Shown here one piece after another: positions 1 to 5,435 of a DNA stretch of 5,435 bases (the first letter of the stretch is position 1; every line of letters begins with the position of its first letter). The translations under genes were made by a program, and so were the position numbers. Source of the stretch: Anaerolineae bacterium (lineage in GTDB: Bacteria; Chloroflexota; Anaerolineae; JAFGEY01). The stretch spans positions 1 through 5,435 of the forward strand of contig JAFGJF010000142.1 in assembly GCA_016929205.1 (NCBI GenBank). The letters run 5' to 3'. The notes under the pieces are model-generated. The model was not told where the DNA came from and ran no database searches. It saw nothing but the letters and a program-made list of their open reading frames with translations.

Positions 1-829
1 CCAGCTTATCGAGCTTGTTGGCTGGCATGTGTTCGCGGAGCAATTTGCGCAGCAGCAGTGCCGGTACGGCGTAATCGGTGATCGTGGTTTCGAAAATCGA
101 AGAGGCTACGCTCTCGATCTGGTGTGCCTCATCGCAGATCAGCACCTCGCTGTCGGGCAGGCTGACCCCGCCAATAGTCCGTAGCCGTAGGTCGCTGATC
201 AACAGGTGGTGATTGGTGATCACGATGCGTGCCTCGGCCGCTTCCTGCCGCACCTTCATCACGAAACAGCGATCGTAATACAGGCAATCACGATGCAGGC
301 ATTCCTCCGGCGGGCAGGTAATGTGCCCGCGCAGATCGGCGTCGAGCACAAAGGGTAGTTCTTCCAGATCGCCGCTTTCGCTGTGGCGCACCCAGTCATC
401 GATCTCGTCCAGGTCATAGGCCTTTATGCCATCAACCTGGGCAAACATCTGCTGCTGCGGCATTTCGACCTGGTATTTGCGCAGGCAGACGTAATTTTGT
501 CGGCCCTTGATCAGCACCGTCTCAAAGTCGAGGCCCAGTGCGTCGCGCACAAAGGGTACGTCCTTTTCGTAAAGCTGTCCTTGCAGTGCCTTGTTGGCCG
601 TCGAGACAATCATCGTCTTGTCGCTGAGCAGAACGGGAACCAGGTAAGCGATGCTCTTGCCCGTGCCGGTGCCGGCTTCGATCAGGGCGTCGCGTTCCTC
701 TTCCAGTGCCTGCCAGACAATCTGTGCCATCTTGATCTGCGATGGGCGGTGTTCGTATTCACCCAGTTGTCTGGCGATCGGGCCGTGTGGGCCCAGGATG
801 TGATTGAAATCGGGTTCCTGTTTGCTCAT
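1..829 (-). CDS. DinG/XPD-family ATP-dependent DNA helicase (superfamily 2, Fe-S), N-terminal 276 residues, 3' end outside window
   Basis: Predicted 5'-3' DNA helicase acting in the cytoplasm in DNA repair or replication, by membership of the DinG/YoaA/XPD family. The visible 276 residues show a Q-motif-like stretch (YEHRPSQIKMA, about 25-35), Walker A EAGTGTGKS at 51-59 with Lys58, motif Ia around VSTANKALQGQL (75-86), and the DEAH box (ICDEAH) at 231-236. Cysteines 115, 177, 182 and 188 fit the 4Fe-4S ligands: the C-x4-C-x5-C spacing equals what I recall for E. coli DinG. Cys172 is an extra nearby cysteine. The ITNHHLL segment (204-210) following the cluster is also typical. The second RecA domain lies beyond the left edge. 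There is no N-terminal exonuclease domain. The ATG at 827-829 is chosen because it sits just after the GH57 stop and keeps the Q-motif; no good Shine-Dalgarno precedes it, so translation is probably coupled to the upstream gene. Family assignment is firm; the exact subfamily is not. Confidence 0.92.
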   Translation of the reverse strand, partial: MSKQEPDFNHILGPHGPIARQLGEYEHRPSQIKMAQIVWQALEEERDALIEAGTGTGKSIAYLVPVLLSDKTMIVSTANKALQGQLYEKDVPFVRDALGLDFETVLIKGRQNYVCLRKYQVEMPQQQMFAQVDGIKAYDLDEIDDWVRHSESGDLEELPFVLDADLRGHITCPPEECLHRDCLYYDRCFVMKVRQEAAEARIVITNHHLLISDLRLRTIGGVSLPDSEVLICDEAHQIESVASSIFETTITDYAVPALLLRKLLREHMPANKLDKL

Positions 830-837
830 ATTTGAAT

Positions 838-2232
838 TCAGATTTGCCGCTCGGCGACGATGCGGTCGTAAATGTCTCGCCCGGTCTCTTCGGTGATCCA
901 GCTTTGCACGGCCGACAGGTCGTTGCGGAATCCTTGCGACAGGTCGATGCCGGTTGCCAGTTGCACCTGCTCGATCGCCTTGATCGCATAGGCGATATTG
1001 TTGCTCGGTTCGATCCGCGACAGATCTTCAAAGTACCACCCGCAAGAGGTATACATGGCCTGGCAGTAACGTTCTGCTTCCAGTAAGAGCAAGATGCGGA
1101 TCGCATTTTGCGTCGGGATCGCGTTGGTCCAGAAACGCTGTAGCAATTCCATACCATCCGTCCGGCCCAGAATAACGTTAATATAGCTGTCGCGTACTTG
1201 CCACGGGTTGTTGAGCCAGGACCGGCACTCGTTTTCGTATAGTGCATCCACGCCGCCGGCCAGGCGATCAAACGCCGTGCGCAAGCGAGGTTTCCACTGC
1301 CCGTCTCCGGGCGTGCACGCGCAGCCAATGCTCCATCGGGAGACGCCGTGCGCGCAGCTCCAGGCGGTGTTTTCGACGATGGCCACTTCTTGCTGTGGCC
1401 GTTGGTGGCGTAAAACTTTGCCCGGCGTCGTGATCTCAAACCCGGCCTTGGCCGCTTCGCCCCGGAGCAGTGATTTGAGAAAGAACTGCCGTTCAGGCTG
1501 GTGATGGCCAAAGGTCTCGCCATCAGTGGCGATAATAAACAAGCCGCTGTCTTTGTGAACGGTGTCCCGACACCAACGGCTAAAGTGGGTAGCGTCGGAC
1601 GTCAGACCCTGGTCAAAGGCCAGGCGGTTCGAGATCTCTTCATCTCTCAAGAATACCGAGAGTGTTTTCCTGTTGGGCAGGCGGACCAAATAGGGCCGCG
1701 TGCTGTCCACCCAACCATCTCCGTCAAGGCGCACCTGGTGCGGGCACAACAGCGTAAATTCGATGCCCTGGCTTTCAATGACCATCAGCGTATCCAGATC
1801 GACGGCCATTTCGGGCAGCCACATACCCTGCGGCATGTGGCCAAAGCGGCGGCGAAAATCGGCGATCCCCCACGCAACTTGCGTGATCTTGTCCCGGTGG
1901 GTTGCCAGGGGCAAAATTGAGTGATTGTATGCTTGGGCAACGGCATTGCCAACGCCAAAAGACTGCTGGTGGTAGCGATCGGCATCCTGGATGCGGTGGT
2001 GCGTCGAGGGGAACCTGTTCTCCAGCCAGCCGGCCAGGGTTGGTCCCAGGTTAAAACTGATCAACTCCCAGTTGCCCAGGTCGGCGTTGGGTTTGTAACA
2101 CTCGTGATGGATCTTTTCGTTAAAGTTCCTAAAAGGCTCTGCCCCGGCTTCGTCAGGAACCACGCCTGTAAATGGGTTTTCGCGGGGCGGTTGGTAAAAA
2201 TGTCCGTGAATACACAGCTTGAGATCCGCCAT
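838..2232 (-). CDS. Glycoside hydrolase family 57 protein, DUF3536 type, predicted alpha-glucan-acting enzyme
   Basis: Complete gene, 464 residues, predicted cytoplasmic with no signal peptide. The N-terminal GH57 domain (about 1-260) opens with CIHGHFYQPPREN (7-19), a form of the GH57 first motif. GMWLPE (136-141) holds Glu141, the candidate nucleophile, and IATDGETFGHH (234-244) holds Asp237, the candidate acid/base, by analogy with the GH57 4-alpha-glucanotransferase of Thermococcus litoralis. The C-terminal part (about 270-464) carries segments I recognise from DUF3536 proteins: ENTAWSCAHGVSRW (287-300) and MYTSCGWYFEDLS (393-405). GH57 members include alpha-amylases, 4-alpha-glucanotransferases and branching enzymes; sequence alone does not tell which activity this one has. 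Its place directly after glgC suggests work on glycogen. As I remember, many DUF3536 proteins are much longer (around 800 residues), so this is a short form; the reading frame looks intact and ends cleanly. The ATG at 2230-2232 is supported by a strong Shine-Dalgarno region. Confidence 0.88.
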   Translation of the reverse strand: MADLKLCIHGHFYQPPRENPFTGVVPDEAGAEPFRNFNEKIHHECYKPNADLGNWELISFNLGPTLAGWLENRFPSTHHRIQDADRYHQQSFGVGNAVAQAYNHSILPLATHRDKITQVAWGIADFRRRFGHMPQGMWLPEMAVDLDTLMVIESQGIEFTLLCPHQVRLDGDGWVDSTRPYLVRLPNRKTLSVFLRDEEISNRLAFDQGLTSDATHFSRWCRDTVHKDSGLFIIATDGETFGHHQPERQFFLKSLLRGEAAKAGFEITTPGKVLRHQRPQQEVAIVENTAWSCAHGVSRWSIGCACTPGDGQWKPRLRTAFDRLAGGVDALYENECRSWLNNPWQVRDSYINVILGRTDGMELLQRFWTNAIPTQNAIRILLLLEAERYCQAMYTSCGWYFEDLSRIEPSNNIAYAIKAIEQVQLATGIDLSQGFRNDLSAVQSWITEETGRDIYDRIVAERQI

Positions 2233-2236
2233 TGAT

Positions 2237-2251
2237 CCCTCTTGTCCTCCT
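2237..2251 (-). promoter_or_regulatory. Double ribosome binding site of the GH57 gene, overlapping the glgC stop codon
   Basis: On the minus strand a full AGGAGG (2246-2251) is followed by AGAGGG (2237-2242). The first lies 13 bases and the second 4 bases before the ATG at 2230-2232. The glgC stop codon TAG (2250-2252) shares its last two bases with the AGGAGG. Ribosomes finishing glgC therefore stop on the initiation site of the next gene, which suggests translational coupling. Confidence 0.7.
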
Positions 2252-3530
2252 ATTGTATCGTTTTGCCACTCTTTAGGGCGAGTTGCCGGATCGACTGAAA
2301 GGCCTGTGGCGACAGATCGCTGCCGATCACGCAGTTACGGCCAACGGTCATCTGGGGCGGGATCGCGCTGTTTTTGCCGATCAAGGTGATGCCGGTGTCC
2401 AATCGCGGATCCAATTCATTCACGACGTGCATATCGTTTCCATAACCGATCTTGGATCGCGCTCCAATGCGCGCGTTCTTGTCGATGATTGCCCGATCGA
2501 CGACGGCCATATCTTCGATCACGGTGTCGGTCATCACGATCGAGTTGCGTACAATGGCTCCCTGCCGGACCTGCACGCCGGGTGAGAGGACCGAGTACTC
2601 GACGGCACCTTCGATCACGCACCCATCCGAGATCAGGCTGTGGCCGATCGATGCTCCGGTGCGGATGTTGACCGGCGGGCGTTCTTCGCTGCGGGTGTGG
2701 ATGACCCATTTGCGATCAAGCAAGTTAAGCAACGGGCGCTCTTCCAGCAGATCCATGTGCGCTTCCCAGTACGCCTGCACCGTGCCCGCGTCAACCCAGT
2801 ATCCATCGAACGAGTAGCAAAAGACGCGATATCCTTCGGCAATCATCTTGGGCAGGATGTCTTTGCCAAAGTCGTGTGACGAGTTGGCATCCATCGCATC
2901 TTCTTCCAGCAAGCGGGTCATCACTTGTGTGCTAAACATATAGATGCCCATTGAGGCCAGGTCGCTCTTGGGATGTTTGGGCTTTTCCTCAAATTTGGAC
3001 ACGCGCCCTGGATCGGCTTGATCAAGGTTCAGAACTCCGAACCGTGACGCCTCTGACAGTGGTACTCGCATCGTGCACACGGTCATATCGGCGTTTTTCT
3101 CCTCGTGATAGTGTAGCAACGAGCTGTAATCCATCTTGTAGATGTGATCCCCGGCGAGTACGAGCGTCATATCAGGGCGGTGGTGCTCTATAAAATCCAG
3201 GTTTTGGTGGATCGCGTCCGCCGTACCACGATACCAGGGCTGGCTCGATTGTGACACCTGGTACGGTTGCAACAGGGTTACCCCGCCGTACATCCGGTCC
3301 AGATCCCACGGACGCCCGGTTCGAATGTGGTCGTTGAGCGACCTGGGACGGTACTGGGTCAAAACGCCCACTGCGGTCACCCCCGAGTTGACGCAGTTGG
3401 ACAGCGTAAAATCAATGATCCGGTACTTGCCGGCAAACAAGACGGCAGGCTTGGCGCGTTTTTGCGAGAGAATGCTCAACCGCGTTCCCTGCCCCCCGGC
3501 CAAAATCATCGCCAGCACTCTCATGGTCAT
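2250..3530 (-). CDS. glgC: Glucose-1-phosphate adenylyltransferase (ADP-glucose pyrophosphorylase)
   Basis: Makes ADP-glucose and pyrophosphate from ATP and glucose 1-phosphate, the committed and usually allosterically controlled step of bacterial glycogen synthesis, in the cytoplasm. At 426 residues it has normal family length. The nucleotidyltransferase domain (about 3-270) has AGGQGTRL (11-18), [17 protein letters not shown] (25-41), WYRGTADA (99-106), GDHIYKMDY (127-135) and FEEKP (180-184). Lys27, Tyr100, Asp128 and Lys183 match E. coli Lys39 (activator), Tyr114 (ATP), Asp142 (catalytic) and Lys195 (glucose 1-phosphate). The C-terminal part (about 285-410) is a left-handed beta-helix of hexapeptide-like repeats (such as [16 protein letters not shown]), the usual regulatory and oligomerisation domain. 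Start choice: ATG at 3530 is 3 bases from the Shine-Dalgarno, whereas the ATG of Met3 at 3524 is 9 bases away and gives [11 protein letters not shown], so the true start may be 3524. It lies 15 bases after the glycosyltransferase stop. Confidence 0.97.
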   Translation of the reverse strand: MTMRVLAMILAGGQGTRLSILSQKRAKPAVLFAGKYRIIDFTLSNCVNSGVTAVGVLTQYRPRSLNDHIRTGRPWDLDRMYGGVTLLQPYQVSQSSQPWYRGTADAIHQNLDFIEHHRPDMTLVLAGDHIYKMDYSSLLHYHEEKNADMTVCTMRVPLSEASRFGVLNLDQADPGRVSKFEEKPKHPKSDLASMGIYMFSTQVMTRLLEEDAMDANSSHDFGKDILPKMIAEGYRVFCYSFDGYWVDAGTVQAYWEAHMDLLEERPLLNLLDRKWVIHTRSEERPPVNIRTGASIGHSLISDGCVIEGAVEYSVLSPGVQVRQGAIVRNSIVMTDTVIEDMAVVDRAIIDKNARIGARSKIGYGNDMHVVNELDPRLDTGITLIGKNSAIPPQMTVGRNCVIGSDLSPQAFQSIRQLALKSGKTIQ

Positions 3531-3533
3531 CGA

Positions 3534-3540
3534 CTCCTTT
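3534..3540 (-). promoter_or_regulatory. Ribosome binding site of glgC
   Basis: AAAGGAG on the minus strand, within the short gap after the glycosyltransferase stop (TGA, 3546-3548). Spacing is 3 bases to the first ATG (3528-3530) and 9 bases to the second in-frame ATG (3522-3524). The spacing favours the second as the start, which would shorten GlgC by two residues. Confidence 0.65.
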
Positions 3541-3545
3541 GCTTC

Positions 3546-5435
3546 TCAAAAGCCCAGCCCTGGAAAAAGATAATCCCGGACCACGACCTCCCAGCTCATT
3601 TTCTGCGACAGAGCATATCCGTCGTCCAGCAGCTTTTGAGCCGACACGTCGTCTTGCGGCAAGCGTTCTATGATGTTTTGGGCTACGACACGGGCCTGGT
3701 CTATCTCGATCCAGTCTCGGATCGTGCGATCGATGGCCATCGCCGATGCTGCACTGTGTCCTCCGTAGCCGGTGACATAGTCGGCTATGATGACGTTGGG
3801 TTTGTCCTCGCCTCCGGCTCGGTTGTAAAATCCCACACACCCGCAGACATTCGAGACCACACACAGCGCACCAAAACTGAGCGGCTCTAGCTGGGCGATA
3901 CCAAACGGTTCGTAGACGCTTTGGCCGAACTCGAGGTCGGTGCCGTGACGGATATCCGGAAATTGCATATTGGCTGGCATGCGCTGCCCGCAAAGCTCTT
4001 GTTTCCAACCAAACTGGTTGACCAGCACGATCCTGGCTGCGTGAGCGTTCCCGTTAAACTGCTCGATCGCTCTGTAAAAAGGCGCCTCGTAAGCGACCAA
4101 GTCCGGCACGTTGATGCCGTCGACGTGAACCGTGCCCTCGCGATGGACCACCGGCCAGTCATAGGCTTGTTCCATCGCCCGAATGGCCTGTGCCGGGCGG
4201 CCAGTTGGAATCACGCTGGATAGGACAAACAGCACGGCCCGCTTGTTCTGCGCTGCCAGCAGCCCGTCCAACTGTTCCATCACCCGCAGGTCGCGCCACA
4301 GCCCTTTGGAGGGGATGAACCGCGTGACGTGTGAAAACACATAATCGGGCTTATAGTCGAACAGATTGGCGCAATACCGCTGCAATTTGGCCTTGGAGGC
4401 CTTTTTTTCATCCAATGTAATCTCGACACTGGGCACGCCGTTGTACACCAGGTCGATGTTGGCCCGCATCCAATCCTCGCCCAAAAAGCGCATTTCTTGC
4501 ACGACCTGATCGCCAACGGCGAAAATATGGTCACAGTGGGTGGGCACCGGTCGGATCAGCCCGTGCTTGTAAAAGCCGGATCGATCACCGAATACGTCAT
4601 CGACGTAATGTCCCTCGGATCGTGCCTGGGCCATAACGTTGTAAAACATGGCATCGTGGCCGGGGTGGAACTCGACGATCGGGCGGACGGTCGCCACTTC
4701 GTGCCCGTAAAAGATGGTGCGGTAGGTGCCGGGCGCGTGCAGCACGGCGCTGTAACAGAGCGGCATGCCCATAAACTCGTGTGCGATCATAACCCGGCGT
4801 TCTGCACCAGGCTGGTCAACAACACCGGGCCGGTGTTCTGTACCAGGCCGGTCAACAACACCGGGCCGGTGTTCTGTACCAGGCCGGTCAACAACACCGG
4901 GTCGGTGTTCTGTACCGCCGCGGTGTTCTGTACCGCCGCGGTGTTCTGTACCGCCGTTTACAATTGCCTCCAGAGCAAAAAATGCTGGTTCGGCGACGTT
5001 GATCAGGGCATTGAACTCGACCTCGTGCTCGTAACGGTTGGACTCGACGCCAAAGTGCTCATAGAGGCGTGCCTTGTAATCATTGATTGCCCCCAGCTCG
5101 GCGCGAGCGCCATCGACGAGCACGATCTCGTGCCGGACCTCGTCCGGCCGGACCTCGTCCGGCCGCGCCTGGCCAAAGGCCCGTGTGCCGTACAAAATGT
5201 GCACCCGGTAGCGGCTTTCGATCTCGCGCAGGCGGTCGCTCAATGCCGCGTCCAGCCTGTCGACGCCGTGGAAAGACGAGTAATCGATATCGAGCCGGTT
5301 GCTCTTTGCGAGCAGACCCTCCATCTCAGTGCGGCTGCCCGTGTCCATCGGTCCGACGAGCACACTGCGCGCTACGTGCTCAACATAGGCCTGTGCGCCC
5401 AGTAGCCCGTTCAGTACTGCGCCAATTCCGCCGAC
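3546..5435 (-). CDS. GT-B glycosyltransferase, glycogen/starch-synthase-like (GT4/GT5 type), with internal repeat array; 5' end outside window
   Basis: Predicted nucleotide-sugar-dependent glycosyltransferase; next to glgC the likeliest donor is ADP-glucose and the likeliest acceptor an alpha-glucan, but that is inference. 629 residues are visible, counted from the codon at 5433-5435. The frame is open to the window edge and begins [19 protein letters not shown], the glycine-rich first loop of this fold, so the true start is only a few dozen codons outside. A GTG at 5361-5363 is not a credible start because it would remove this motif. Further landmarks: IAHEFMG (217-223), VYNGV (330-334), RFIPSKG (372-378, basic residues for donor phosphates), and [10 protein letters not shown] (508-517) with the EX7E pair Glu509/Glu517 typical of retaining GT-B enzymes. 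A family-specific block around [20 protein letters not shown] (245-264) is not one I know from ordinary GlgA. Two in-frame repeats interrupt the N-terminal domain: RPDEV twice (91-100) and a 48-residue hexapeptide array (163-210). First gene of the visible operon. Fold is sure; substrate is not. Confidence 0.82.
   Translation of the reverse strand, partial: VGGIGAVLNGLLGAQAYVEHVARSVLVGPMDTGSRTEMEGLLAKSNRLDIDYSSFHGVDRLDAALSDRLREIESRYRVHILYGTRAFGQARPDEVRPDEVRHEIVLVDGARAELGAINDYKARLYEHFGVESNRYEHEVEFNALINVAEPAFFALEAIVNGGTEHRGGTEHRGGTEHRPGVVDRPGTEHRPGVVDRPGTEHRPGVVDQPGAERRVMIAHEFMGMPLCYSAVLHAPGTYRTIFYGHEVATVRPIVEFHPGHDAMFYNVMAQARSEGHYVDDVFGDRSGFYKHGLIRPVPTHCDHIFAVGDQVVQEMRFLGEDWMRANIDLVYNGVPSVEITLDEKKASKAKLQRYCANLFDYKPDYVFSHVTRFIPSKGLWRDLRVMEQLDGLLAAQNKRAVLFVLSSVIPTGRPAQAIRAMEQAYDWPVVHREGTVHVDGINVPDLVAYEAPFYRAIEQFNGNAHAARIVLVNQFGWKQELCGQRMPANMQFPDIRHGTDLEFGQSVYEPFGIAQLEPLSFGALCVVSNVCGCVGFYNRAGGEDKPNVIIADYVTGYGGHSAASAMAIDRTIRDWIEIDQARVVAQNIIERLPQDDVSAQKLLDDGYALSQKMSWEVVVRDYLFPGLGF
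4806..4949 (-). repeat. In-frame tandem repeat array (three 36-bp units plus two 18-bp units) inside the glycosyltransferase gene
   Basis: Three 36-base units lie at 4806-4841, 4842-4877 and 4878-4913. They differ only by single substitutions at 4813 and 4902. Two identical 18-base units follow at 4914-4931 and 4932-4949, and a 7-base remnant at 4950-4956. A degenerate copy of the unit end is at about 4791-4805. The 36-base unit itself looks like two diverged 18-base halves. Translated on the minus strand the array gives TEHRGG twice, then TEHRPG alternating with VVDRPG (last copy VVDQPG), in all eight hexapeptides, followed by a degenerate AERR. Each 36-base unit has a perfect inverted repeat AACACCG-GGC-CGGTGTT (4821-4837, 4857-4873, 4893-4909; loop GGT in the third). 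The peptide is rich in charged residues, Gly and Pro, so it is probably a flexible surface loop between the first strands of the N-terminal Rossmann domain. Confidence 0.95.
5132..5165 (-). repeat. Short in-frame 15-bp tandem palindromic repeat (RPDEV twice)
   Basis: Sequence with a period of 15 bases over 34 bases, about 2.3 copies. It encodes [11 protein letters not shown] in the N-terminal domain of the glycosyltransferase. Each unit contains a perfect inverted repeat CCGGAC-CTC-GTCCGG, at 5133-5147 and 5148-5162, so two identical 6-base-pair hairpins stand back to back. The copies are identical, which suggests a recent duplication. Confidence 0.9.

Noticed and set aside
759..1523. Minus-strand open frame of 254 codons overlapping the GH57 and helicase genes
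   Set aside because: It is out of frame with two genes that have clear catalytic motifs, is rich in Arg, Ser and Thr as shadow frames in GC-rich DNA are, and shows no recognisable domain.
838..2232. Possible frameshift or truncation of the GH57 gene because of its short length
   Set aside because: The DUF3536 signature segments run to the end, the stop sits 8 bases before the next gene, and no leftover homologous sequence is visible in another frame downstream.
2233..2249. Transcription terminator between glgC and the GH57 gene
   Set aside because: The 17-base gap holds only ribosome binding sequences, with no stem-loop or T-run.
3267..3890. Plus-strand open frame of 207 codons across the glgC/glycosyltransferase junction
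   Set aside because: It is antisense to two well-supported genes, has no family resemblance, and its frame is explained by codon bias on the opposite strand.
4791..4956. CRISPR array or iteron-type origin in the repeat cluster
   Set aside because: There are no unique spacers: the units are directly adjacent, with periods of exactly 36 and 18 bases, and they are translated in frame within a gene whose conserved motifs continue on both sides.
5361..5363. GTG as the start codon of the glycosyltransferase
   Set aside because: The same frame stays open to the window edge and encodes [11 protein letters not shown], a conserved first loop of the fold, so the gene begins outside the window.
4497..5405. 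Long open frame on the plus strand (302 codons), including a [12 protein letters not shown] repeat peptide
   Set aside because: It lies antisense to the glycosyltransferase, whose GGIG, HEFMG and EX7E motifs support the minus strand. The repeat peptide is only the complement of the repeat array, and no protein family is recognisable.

Overview
The window carries four protein genes, all on the minus strand and packed head to tail with 8 to 17 bases between them. It reads as one operon, transcribed from the right edge to the left. In transcription order the genes are: a GT-B-fold glycosyltransferase related to glycogen/starch synthases (3546-5435, 5' end cut by the window edge); glucose-1-phosphate adenylyltransferase GlgC (2250-3530); a family 57 glycoside hydrolase of the DUF3536 type (838-2232); and a DinG/XPD-type iron-sulfur DNA helicase (1-829, 3' end cut by the window edge). 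I see no stretch over 20 bases without a gene, no RNA gene, no mobile element and no internal terminator. The operon promoter must lie beyond the right edge.

The first three genes make a coherent alpha-glucan (glycogen) module. GlgC makes ADP-glucose, the glycosyltransferase is the likely user of a nucleotide sugar for polymer growth, and the GH57 protein is a candidate for trimming, transferring or branching alpha-glucan chains. The helicase is the odd member: it belongs to DNA repair, yet it starts 8 bases after the GH57 stop and has no good ribosome binding site of its own.

The most unusual structure is inside the glycosyltransferase gene. A 144-base in-frame array (4806-4949) encodes eight consecutive hexapeptides of the types [12 protein letters not shown] and TEHRGG. 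A second, smaller in-frame repeat (5132-5165) encodes RPDEV twice. Both are built from short perfect DNA palindromes, suggesting recent expansion of palindromic units inside a loop of the enzyme.

The organism is a bacterium of moderately high GC content. The GlgC sequence and the GH57-DUF3536 protein remind me of Chloroflexota (Anaerolineae or Roseiflexus-like lineages), but this is an impression from memory and not a firm assignment. I do not see a defence system or other clearly new multi-gene system here. The repeat-bearing, non-canonical glycosyltransferase is the part most worth following up.
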